Source: an uncultured Opitutaceae bacterium (lineage in GTDB: Bacteria; Verrucomicrobiota; Verrucomicrobiia; Opitutales; Opitutaceae). Taken from it: DNA of 53,010 nucleotides. The stretch spans positions 1 to 53,010 of the forward strand of contig CAITEC010000115.1 of NCBI GenBank assembly GCA_903891325.1. Reading direction: 5' to 3'. Each line of letters begins with the position of its first letter. The first letter of the stretch is position 1. The notes beneath the pieces were generated by a model, which had not been told where the DNA came from, made no database searches, and saw nothing but the letters and a program-made list of their open reading frames with translations. Position numbers and translations under genes: made by a program. Shown here piece after piece: positions 45,830-53,010 of this stretch.

Positions 45830-46881
45830 TGCTGCTGCTGGGTCTGCTGGTGCTGGTGCTCCTCCGGTTCCGGGTCCGCGGGAAAAAACATGGTTGTCTG
45901 AACCACTTCGTCGCCGATCCGGTCAAGCGATTTTTGCACCTCGATGAGGAACTCGTGGAGCCCCATCTGGAGAACGTACTCGATGTCGCGCGACTTGAGG
46001 TCGGCGAGCAGGTCGTGCGCCGCGACGGCGGCCGGCGCCCGCGGCCGGGCCGGGGAATCACCGAGGATCCGGTGGAGGTAGCCGTCGAGCCGGCCCACGC
46101 AGTAGCACAGCGAGCGGGGGAAGGTGTCCGAGAAGATGAGGAAGTCGGCGACCTTCCACGGCAGGATCTCGTGCACGTAGTAGCGGCGGTAGGCGTCGAG
46201 CGCGCTCGCCGAGCGCAGGACGGCGTGCCACTGCGCGGTGTCCACCGCCCCGCCGACATCCGTCGCGGTCGGCAGGAGGATGTGGTACTTCACGTCGAGG
46301 ATGCGCGTGGTCTTGTCCGCGCGCTCGATGAGCTTGCCGAACTGGATGAAGTCCCAGCCCTCGCTGCGCGGGTAGGTGGAGTCGGCGAGCCCCTGGAACT
46401 GGTGGGAGTAGCGCTTGACCTGCTGGAAGAACTCGTAGGGCCCGGCCCTCCAGACCTCCGCGGCGTTGCGCGCCCGGAGGAAGAGGTAGAGCTCGTTGAT
46501 CACCTCCCACATCTCCGAGGAGATCTGGTCGCGGATCATCCGGGCGTTCTCGCGGGCGGAAAGGACGCAGGAGAGGATCGAGTTGGGGTTGCGCTGGTCG
46601 AAGGCCAGGAACTCCGGCACGTTCTGGCTGTCGGGCTCCCCGTGCAGCTCGGCGAAGAGCTCGGCCCCGCCGGAGCTGGCCAGGATCGAGCCCCAGTGCT
46701 CCTGGGGCAGGCTTTCGCTGAGCCCCTGGAAATCGAGCAGGAACTGGAGGTTCACGTCGAGCAGCCGGGCGACATTCTCCGCCCGCTCGATGTACAGGCT
46801 CATCCAGTAAAGCGAGTGCGCCACCCGCGAGAGCATCGGTCCGGAGCGCTGGGCGGCGGGGGCCTTCGGGGTTGTCTGCAT
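45826..46881 (-). CDS. Alpha-E domain protein
   Basis: A 351-residue helical protein. Marks are MLSRVAHSLYWMSLYIERAENVARLLDVNLQFLLD, VLSARENARMIRDQISSEMWEVINELYLFL, FIQFGKLIERADKTTRILDVKYHILLP and FPRSLCYCVGRLDGYLH, with paired ERAxN/ERAxK motifs typical of the alpha-E fold. It ends in a His/Gln-rich tail (EEHQHQQTQQQQ). The function is unknown. It works with the ATP-grasp and transglutaminase neighbours, coupled by 1-nt (TGATG) and 4-nt (ATGA) overlaps. Confidence 0.9.
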   Translation of the reverse strand: MQTTPKAPAAQRSGPMLSRVAHSLYWMSLYIERAENVARLLDVNLQFLLDFQGLSESLPQEHWGSILASSGGAELFAELHGEPDSQNVPEFLAFDQRNPNSILSCVLSARENARMIRDQISSEMWEVINELYLFLRARNAAEVWRAGPYEFFQQVKRYSHQFQGLADSTYPRSEGWDFIQFGKLIERADKTTRILDVKYHILLPTATDVGGAVDTAQWHAVLRSASALDAYRRYYVHEILPWKVADFLIFSDTFPRSLCYCVGRLDGYLHRILGDSPARPRAPAAVAAHDLLADLKSRDIEYVLQMGLHEFLIEVQKSLDRIGDEVVQTTMFFPADPEPEEHQHQQTQQQQ

Positions 46882-48326
46882 CAGTCGTCCCCCTGCAGGA
46901 CCCAGGTGTCCTTTGATCCGCCGCCCTGGGAGGAGTTGACGACAAGCGAGCCGCGCCGGAGCGCGACCCGGGTGAGCCCGCCGGGCGTCACGGTGATCTT
47001 CTCGCCGTGCAGGATGTAGGGCCTGAGGTCGATGTGCCGGCCCTCGAGGCTCCCATCGCACCAGGTCGGCGCCCGGGAGAGCTGGATCGGGTCCTGGGCG
47101 ATGAAATTGCGGGGCTGGGCAGCGACCTTGGCGCGAAAGTCGGCGATCTCCGCCTCGGTGGACGCGGGCCCGATCAGCATGCCGTAGCCCCCCGCCTCGT
47201 TCGCCGACTTCACGACGAGTTTCCCGATGTTCTCCAGGATGAACTTCCGGTCGGCCGGCTCCGAGGCCAGGTAGGTTTTGACGTTGGGCAGGATGGGATC
47301 CTCGTCCAGGTAGTAGCGGATCATCTTCGGGACGTAGGCGTAGATCACCTTGTCGTCGGCCACGCCGGTGCCGATCGAATTGGCGAGCGAGACGTTTCCC
47401 GAGCGGTAGGCGCCGACCAGCCCGGGGACGCCGAGCACGGAATCGGGACGAAAGACGGTCGGGTCGAGGAAATCGTCGTCGATCCGCCGGTAGATCACGT
47501 GGACCGGCACGAGCCCGCCGATCGTCCGCATGTAGACGCAGGAATTGCGCACGACCAGGTCCCGCCCCTCGACGATCGGGACTCCCATCTGCCGGGCCAG
47601 GAAGGTGTGCTCGAAATAGGCGCTGTTGCAGACCCCGGGGGTCAGCACGACAACGTTGGGGTGGTCGCAGCCCGCCGGGGCGATGTGGAGGAGCGACTTG
47701 AGGAGCGTCTCGGCGTAACCCTCGACCGGGCGGACCCGGTAGCTCTCGAAGAGATTGGGGAAGGCCCGGCGCATGGCGGCCCGATTCTCGATCATGTAGG
47801 AGGCGCCGGACGGGCAGCGCAGGTTGTCCTCCAGCACCATGTAGTTGCCGTCGTGGTCGCGGATCAGGTCCGAGCCGCAGATGTGGACATACACGTCCCG
47901 CGGCACGGAGAAATTCATGAACTCCCGCCGGAAGTGCTTGGCGCTGAAAACCTGGGCCGCGGGGACGACCTTGTCCTTCAGGATCTTCTGCTCGTGGTAA
48001 ATGTCGTGCAGGAAGAGGTTCAGGGCGGTCAGCCGCTGGATGAGCCCGGCCTCGATCCGGGTCCATTCCCGGGCTGGAATAATCCGGGGGAGCAGGTCGA
48101 AGGGAAAGATCCGCTCCGTGCCCTCGGTGTTGTCGTAGACGGTGAAGGTGACCCCCCGCCTCAGGAAGGCGAGGTCGACGGCCGCCCGGCGCTGGTTGAA
48201 TTCCCCTTCTGACAGAGTATCAAGGCGTTCCGCCAGCCGGCGATAGTGCGGGCGGAACTCGCCCGAGGCGCCAAACATCTCGTCGAAGAAGCTGGCCCGC
48301 TCGTAGCGGGTGGTGAATAGGGACAC
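46881..48326 (-). CDS. Circularly permuted ATP-grasp type 2 protein (DUF404/DUF407)
   Basis: A 481-residue protein from GTG 48326. Marks are [150 protein letters not shown] and [14 protein letters not shown]. It is the founding gene of the trio, expected to form an ATP-dependent amide or peptide bond. No clear Shine-Dalgarno sequence precedes the start. Confidence 0.92.
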   Translation of the reverse strand: MSLFTTRYERASFFDEMFGASGEFRPHYRRLAERLDTLSEGEFNQRRAAVDLAFLRRGVTFTVYDNTEGTERIFPFDLLPRIIPAREWTRIEAGLIQRLTALNLFLHDIYHEQKILKDKVVPAAQVFSAKHFRREFMNFSVPRDVYVHICGSDLIRDHDGNYMVLEDNLRCPSGASYMIENRAAMRRAFPNLFESYRVRPVEGYAETLLKSLLHIAPAGCDHPNVVVLTPGVCNSAYFEHTFLARQMGVPIVEGRDLVVRNSCVYMRTIGGLVPVHVIYRRIDDDFLDPTVFRPDSVLGVPGLVGAYRSGNVSLANSIGTGVADDKVIYAYVPKMIRYYLDEDPILPNVKTYLASEPADRKFILENIGKLVVKSANEAGGYGMLIGPASTEAEIADFRAKVAAQPRNFIAQDPIQLSRAPTWCDGSLEGRHIDLRPYILHGEKITVTPGGLTRVALRRGSLVVNSSQGGGSKDTWVLQGDD

Positions 48327-48377
48327 GTTGGGGGGGGAGGCCAGAACCGTGCCTGAGCAGGTCCTTTGCCAATATGG

Positions 48378-49508
48378 TCAGATCGTGATCAGCAGCCGGG
48401 CGGGATCCTCGATTCCCTGCCTTACCTTGACCAGGAAAGTGACCGCTTCCCGGCCGTCCACGACCCGGTGGTCGTAGGTGAGGGCCAGGTACATCATCGG
48501 CCGGATCACGACCTGGCCGTTGAGGGCCACCGGCCGCTCGGTGATTGCATGGAGACCGAGGATGGCGCACTGGGGCGGGTTGATGATCGGCGTGGAGAGC
48601 ATCGAGCCGAAGGTGCCCCCGTTGGTGATCGTGAAAACCCCGCCCTCGAGGTCGGCCAGGGTGATCCTGCCCTCCCGGGCCTTCTTCGAGGCCTCGGCGA
48701 TCGCCTTTTCTATCCCGGCCATTCCCATCCGCTCGCAGTCGCGGATTACGGGGACCATCAGGCCCTTTTCGGTGGATACGGCGATGCCGATGTCAAAGTA
48801 GTGGTTTTCAACCAGCGTGTCCCCCTCGATCTGCGCATTGACGGCCGGGACTTCCTGGAGCGCCTTGACCACGGCCTTCGTGAAGAACGACATGATCCCA
48901 AGCTTGACCCCGTTCTTGGCGACAAAGTCCTCCTGGTAGCGTGCGCGGAGGGCCATCACGGCGGACATGTCCACCTCGTTGAACGTGGTGAGCATGGCGG
49001 CCTCGTGCTGGGCGGCCACGAGCCGCTCGGCGATCCGCTGCCTGAGGGGCGTCAATTTCCGCCGGGTCTGCCTGTCCCCCGAGGGTCGGCTCGCCGCCTG
49101 CGGGGCGGGCTGCTGGGGTGGGGCGGCCGCCGGGCGCCTGGGCGCGGGAGTGGGGATGGGGGTGGGGACCGGCGCGGCCCGGGGAGTTTCGGCCGCGGGC
49201 GGCGGTGCGGCGGGAGTCGGGGCGGGAACAGGAGCGGGGCCCGCCGCGGGCGCGGCCGGGGCGCTTCCGGGCGAATCGTCGATTACCGCCACGACCTCGC
49301 CAATCTTGACGGTGGCGCCCGCCGCGACCTTCAGGGATATATTTCCCGCAACGCCGGCCACGCCCTCGGAGGTCACCTTGTCGGTCTCCAGCTCGTAGAG
49401 CCGCTGGTCCCGGGCGACGGCCGCGCCGTCCTCGACGTGCCAGGCGGCCAGTATGCCGCCGCTGATCGACTCGCCCATTGCGGGGATTGTGACGTCGTGG
49501 AGTGCCAT
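48378..49508 (-). CDS. sucB: Dihydrolipoyl succinyltransferase (E2) lacking a visible peripheral-subunit-binding domain
   Basis: A 376-residue E2. The lipoyl domain occupies residues 1-77 (lipoyl Lys in [10 protein letters not shown]). A Pro/Ala-rich linker of about 70 residues runs to [15 protein letters not shown], where the acyltransferase domain begins, with H347 and D351 in TYDHRVVDG. Normal SucB has a 35-residue domain for binding E1/E3 between them (LLxExxLDxxxIxGTGxxGRxxxxD). I see none here. It lies 15 nt after the sucA stop, in the same operon. Confidence 0.92.
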   Translation of the reverse strand: MALHDVTIPAMGESISGGILAAWHVEDGAAVARDQRLYELETDKVTSEGVAGVAGNISLKVAAGATVKIGEVVAVIDDSPGSAPAAPAAGPAPVPAPTPAAPPPAAETPRAAPVPTPIPTPAPRRPAAAPPQQPAPQAASRPSGDRQTRRKLTPLRQRIAERLVAAQHEAAMLTTFNEVDMSAVMALRARYQEDFVAKNGVKLGIMSFFTKAVVKALQEVPAVNAQIEGDTLVENHYFDIGIAVSTEKGLMVPVIRDCERMGMAGIEKAIAEASKKAREGRITLADLEGGVFTITNGGTFGSMLSTPIINPPQCAILGLHAITERPVALNGQVVIRPMMYLALTYDHRVVDGREAVTFLVKVRQGIEDPARLLITI

Positions 49509-49510
49509 GG

Positions 49511-49526
49511 TGAAATATCCGGGCTA
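49511..49526 (-). repeat. Solo copy of the TAGCCCGGATATTTC motif at the sucA end
   Basis: On the minus strand this strand carries the complement of TAGCCCGGATATTTCA, so the sucA stop TAG (49524-49526) lies within the motif and the motif fills the 15-nt sucA-sucB gap. Confidence 0.5.
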
Positions 49527-52285
49527 GAGGCTGAAAGCGTCGTTGAGGAGGGCGTTGAGCTCGATCTGGTGGAGGGCGAGGAGGCCGACGGAGGGGGAGG
49601 CCGATGCGCCGCGGCCGGCATAGACCGCCTTGCGGCCGAAGACGGCCTCAAGCTGCGGGGCGATCCATGCCCACGCTCCCATGTTATTGGATTCCTCCTG
49701 GCACCACACCAGCCTGGACCGTTCGTAGGTTTTGCGAGCTCGGCGAGGCGCCCGGTGTGGAGGGGGTAAAGCTGCTCGACCCGCACGATGGCCGCCGTGG
49801 AAATCGCGTTCTCCCGCCGGAACTCGCAGAGGTCGTAGTAGACTTTCCCCGAGCAGAGGATGAGCCGGGCGGGCGCGCGCGACGGCGGGACGTTCCCGAG
49901 CGGGTCGTCGATGATCTCCTGGAAGGAACCGGAGACCAGGTCGTCCATCCGGGAAACCGCCGCGGGATGGCGGAGAAGCGACTTGGGCGCCATGATAACC
50001 AGGGGTTTCCGGAAATCCCGCTTCACCTGCCGGCGCAGGATGTGGAAGTACTGTGCGGGGGTGGTGACGTTGGCGACCTGGATGTTGTCCTCGGCGCAAG
50101 CCTGGAGAAAGCGCTCAAGCCGCGCGGAGGAGTGCTCCGGGCCCTGGCCCTCGTAGCCGTGGGGCAGGAGCAGGACGATCCCGCTTGTCCGCTTCCACTT
50201 CGACTCCCCGCTGACGATGAACTGGTCGATCACCACCTGCGCCCCGTTGGCGAAGTCGCCGAACTGTGCCTCCCAGAGGCAGAGCATGTCGGGAAAGTCC
50301 AGCGAGTAGCCGTAGTCGAAGCCGAGCGCGGCCGCCTCGGAAAGCAGGGAATTGTAGACGCAGAAGCGCACCTGCCCCGGCGCGATGTGCTGGAGGGGCG
50401 TGTGCTTGGCGCCCGTTTCGGCGTCGGTGAGGACCGCGTGGCGCTGGCTGAAGGTGCCGCGCTCGCAGTCCTGGCCGCTCAGGCGGATCGGTATCCCCTC
50501 GCTGATCAGCGTGCCGAACGCCAGCGCCTCGCCGAGGCTCCAGTCGACCGGGCCGCCCTGGGCGCAGGCCTGGACCCGATGGTCGAGGAAGCGCCTGATC
50601 TTCGGGTGCGGCTTGAATCCCTCGGGCAGGGTGGTGAGGCCCTTGACGACCGTCCCGATGACCTCCGCGGACACCGCGGTGACCGCGGGGGTGTGGTGAT
50701 AGCCGGGCTGGAAGACGGCCGTCGAGCCCTTGAACGCGTCCTCGGGAAGGCGCCGGTTCGCGCGCTTGGCCTCGCGCAGCTTCGCCTTCTTCAGGTTTTC
50801 CTCCAGCGCCGCCGAGTATTCCGCCCGGATGGCGTCGCCCTCCGTGGCGGTGATGCTGACCTCGGCGACCAGCCTGCGCGTGTACAGGGCGGAGACGAGT
50901 GGGTGCGCGGCGATCGTCCGGTAGAGGGTGGGATGGGTGAACGACGGCTCGTCGGTCTCGCTGTGCCCCTGGCGGCGGAAGCAGTACATGTCCACGAAGA
51001 CGTCCCGCCGCCAGCGGTCGCGGAATTCGAGCGCCAGCTGGCTGATCATGCAGACCGCCTCCGGGTCGTCCCCGTTCACATGGAAGACCGGTGCCTCGAT
51101 CATCTTCGCGACGTCCGTGCAGTAGCGCGTGGAGCGCGCCGCGCCCGGGTCGGTCGTGAAGCCGATCTGGTTGTTGATGACGAAGTGCAGGGTGCCGCCG
51201 GTGCAGTAGCCGGGGAGCTGCGAGAAGTTGAGCGTTTCCGCCACGATCCCCTGTCCGGCCAGCGCGGCGTCGCCGTGGATCAGCAGGGGCAGGACGCTGC
51301 GGCGGGTCTCCAGGTCCCCGCGGATCCGCTGGCGGGCGCGGGCCTTTCCCTCGACGACCGGGTCGACGATCTCCAGGTGGGAGGGGTTGGCCGCGAGACG
51401 CACCTCGACCTTTTTCCGGGAGGTCGTCGTGAGGGTCGACTCGTAGCCCAGGTGGTACTTCACGTCGCCGTCGCCGTCGACCGTGTCGGGGATGTAGTTC
51501 TCGGAGAACTGCTCGAACACCTCGTCGAAGGATTTCCGCATGACGCTGCACAGCACGTTGAGCCTCCCCCGGTGCGTCATGCCCATGACGATCTCCTCGA
51601 CCCCGAGCGCCGGGCAGTGGTCGATCACCGTGTCGAGGGCGGCGATGATGGTCTCGCCCCCCTCGAGCGAGAAGCGCTTTTGGCCGACGTATTTCGTGTG
51701 GAGGAATTTCTCGAAGAGCTCCGCCTTGTGGACGCGCCGCAGGATCCGCACCTTCTGGGCGCGGGTGAACGAGGGCTGGAGCCGCGTCGCCTCCATCCGC
51801 TCCTGGAGCCAGGCCCGGCAGTCCTGGTCCTGGATGTGGGCGTACTCAACGCCGACGTGCCCGCAGTAGGTCTGCTGGAGGGAGGCCACAATGTCCCCGA
51901 GGCGCATCTGGCCCCCGCCCGCGTAGGTGCCGACGTCGAAGGAGGTGCCCAGGTCCGCCTCGGCCAGCGAAAACTGCGCAAGCTGCAGCTTGGGCGAGGG
52001 CGGCGGCGGGGCGCTGAGCGGATCGAGGTGGGCCTGAAGGTGGCCGATCGCGCGGTAGGCGTTGATCAGGTAGTGGACGTGGGACTGCTGGAGGCTGTCC
52101 ACGATCGGGGGCGAGAGACCCTCGGCGCCGACAGCGGCGGGAAGTCCGCCGCTGCTGCCCAGCGAGAAGCCCTGAAAGAAGGCGCGCCAGGTCGGGTCGA
52201 CCGAGTCAGGGTCGTCAAGCCAGGCGCGCTGCATGGCCTCGATGAGGTCCGCATTGGCCGGGGCGGGGAGGTTCATGGCGTTCAT
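49524..52285 (-). CDS. sucA: 2-oxoglutarate dehydrogenase E1, interrupted by a one-base frameshift
   Basis: About 920 residues when repaired. Marks are MNAMNLPAPANADLIEAMQRAWLDDPDSVDPTWRAFFQGF, EEIVMGMTHRGRLNVL, the ThDP motif region HGDAALAGQGIVAETLNFSQL and VNGDDPEAVCMISQLALEFR, DMYCFRRQGHSETDEPSFTHP and FLLPHGYEGQGPEHSSARLERFLQ-type sequence. The frame changes at 49730-49733: upstream it reads YPLHTGRLAELA, downstream YERSRLVWCQEESNNMGAW...YAGRGASASPSVG. The A4 tract (GCAAAACC, minus strand) needs one extra A to join them. ATG 52285 or 52276 may be the start. Without the shift the protein ends in about 120 aberrant residues. Confidence 0.9.
49728..49735 (-). other. sucA: Frameshift point in sucA (A4 tract)
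   Basis: The minus strand reads GCA AAA CC. Re-reading one A (a -1 slip at AAA) or adding one A gives K-T-Y-E-R-S-R-L-V-W, restoring family sequence. It may be a sequencing or assembly indel, a real mutation or slippage; the sequence alone cannot tell. Confidence 0.7.
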
Positions 52286-52403
52286 CTTATGGGAAAATCG
52301 TCCATTGGCAGCCTGCACGATCAGTCCCGCCAGCACAAGTTTCGCGGGATACCCGGCAGGCGATTGCAATTTGCCTTAACAGGGGCAATGATCGCATAAG
52401 ATC

Positions 52404-52625
52404 GTGGAAAGCAAAATCAAAGACTCGCTGGGCCGGCTGCTTGGCGCCATCAACCGCTCGGACGCACCGGCGGTGACGCTGGAGATGGGGGTCCTCGACG
52501 GCATCCTCGAGAGCGACCGCGGCCGCCTTCCCGCACAGCTCGCGCATTTTCTGGAGCGCCGAAGCTACGCCAAGGCCCTGGCCTACCTGTCCCCGGATGA
52601 GCGAGAATCCCCGGCAGCCCGCTGA
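52404..52625 (+). CDS. Small conserved-looking hypothetical protein
   Basis: A 73-residue acidic/helical protein from GTG 52404 (MESKIKDSLGRLLGAINRSDAPAVTLEMGVLDGILESDRG...HFLERRSYAKALAYL). I do not recognise a family. The helical pattern, and a 29-nt overlap with the downstream SUI1 gene on the same strand, favour a real coupled gene. Divergent from sucA across a 118-nt gap that would hold both promoters. Confidence 0.5.
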   Translation: MESKIKDSLGRLLGAINRSDAPAVTLEMGVLDGILESDRGRLPAQLAHFLERRSYAKALAYLSPDERESPAAR

Positions 52626-53007
52626 AACCCCGGGATTCGGGCACAATCCGTTTTCGGGCCTCTCCAGCCAGGGTCTGCCCCCGGGTGCGCCGCGCGCGGA
52701 ATCCGCGGCTCCGCCCCGTCCGGCGGCGGCGGACCGCAACCGGGGCCGGGTCGACATCCGCAGGGAGACGGGCAATCGCGGCGGCAAGACGGTGACCGTC
52801 GTCAGCGGCTTCACCGGCATCGGCGGTCCGGAGAAGGACGCCCTCGCGAAGAAAATGCGGGCCGCCTGCGGCTGCGGAGGCACGGTCAAGCACGGCCGGA
52901 TTGAGATCCAGGGAGACCAAGGGGAGGCCGCCGCACGGATTCTTAGAGAGGCCGGGTTCCGGCCTGTCTTTACGGGAGGCGGGCTCGGTCAGAAACCTGA
53001 AACCTGA
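52597..53007 (+). CDS. yciH: SUI1/YciH-family translation factor-like protein
   Basis: A 136-residue protein with a disordered Pro/Ala-rich N-terminus and an eIF1-like SUI1 domain: VDIRRETGNRGGKTVTVVSGFTGIGGPEKDALAKKMRAACGCGGTVKHGRIEIQGDQGEAAARILREAGFRPVF. Bacterial YciH is linked to translation initiation fidelity under stress. The C-terminal QKPET and the TGA stop (53005-53007) are repeat-encoded, as in two other genes here. Confidence 0.9.
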   Translation: MSENPRQPAETPGFGHNPFSGLSSQGLPPGAPRAESAAPPRPAAADRNRGRVDIRRETGNRGGKTVTVVSGFTGIGGPEKDALAKKMRAACGCGGTVKHGRIEIQGDQGEAAARILREAGFRPVFTGGGLGQKPET

Positions 53008-53010
53008 GAC
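52991..53010 (+). repeat. (ARACCTG)n repeat, locus E (truncated by window edge)
   Basis: The bases AGAAACCTGAAACCTGAGAC continue the family to the end of the window and supply the QKPET codons and the stop of the SUI1 protein. Confidence 0.85.

Noticed and set aside
49604..52399. A very long open frame on the plus strand opposite sucA (about 930 codons)
   Set aside because: It is an antisense shadow produced by high GC and third-position bias. Its product has no family motifs, while the minus-strand frame is clearly SucA.

Overview
The window is GC-rich, densely packed bacterial chromosome. It most likely comes from a verrucomicrobial lineage (Opitutales/Opitutaceae-like). I infer this from the mix of LPS-export genes with hprK, the secreted protein carrying the RAIGPSL-type beta domains common in that phylum, a full 2-oxoglutarate dehydrogenase TCA segment, and many small outer-membrane barrels. 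No marker search was possible, so the taxonomy is inference.

Layout. 1-312: two overlapping minus-strand genes, probably a toxin-type nucleotidyltransferase with its small partner, cut by the window edge. 589-2952: a three-gene L-fucose/L-galactose oxidation set (aldo/keto reductase, zinc dehydrogenase, RbsD/FucU mutarotase). 3015-13401: single genes, including an outer-membrane barrel, an Old Yellow Enzyme, a large secreted NHL/Ig protein, a URO-D family protein, pdxH, a porin, a DUF4142 protein, a DoxX protein and a FAD oxidoreductase. 13530-19159: kdpABC, translationally coupled to a tail-anchored Ser/Thr kinase. 19219-25067: fcl, tatC, prfB with its programmed frameshift, an ATP-grasp-like protein, and a structured intergenic segment ahead of a methyltransferase. 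25212-27838: a GNAT, yhbY, a VF530 protein and a GPH symporter. 27882-34669: a TPP riboswitch followed by thiC-S-E-G-H-F-D. 34674-42921 (minus strand): one tightly overlapping run of a fused 2-oxo acid dehydrogenase E1, kdsC, lptC, lptA, lptB, hprK, rph, sucC and sucD. 43144-48326: rpiB, a HAD phosphatase, a lipoprotein and the ATP-grasp/alpha-E/transglutaminase trio. 48378-52285: sucB and a frameshifted sucA. 52404-53007: a small hypothetical protein and a SUI1/YciH factor.

The most interesting signals are these. (1) A Ser/Thr kinase overlaps the kdpC stop, and KdpB keeps the TGES serine whose phosphorylation inhibits the E. coli pump, so this is a candidate dedicated Kdp regulatory kinase. 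(2) A heptanucleotide repeat (ARACCTG)n, sometimes in head-to-head pairs, occurs at five gene boundaries and supplies the stop codon of four genes, three of which end in the same peptide QKPET. (3) A second element built on TARCCCGRATATTTC sits at gene ends and also supplies stop codons. (4) sucA carries a one-base disruption at an A4 tract. (5) A structured, terminator-ended RNA region of unknown identity lies at about 24001-24322.
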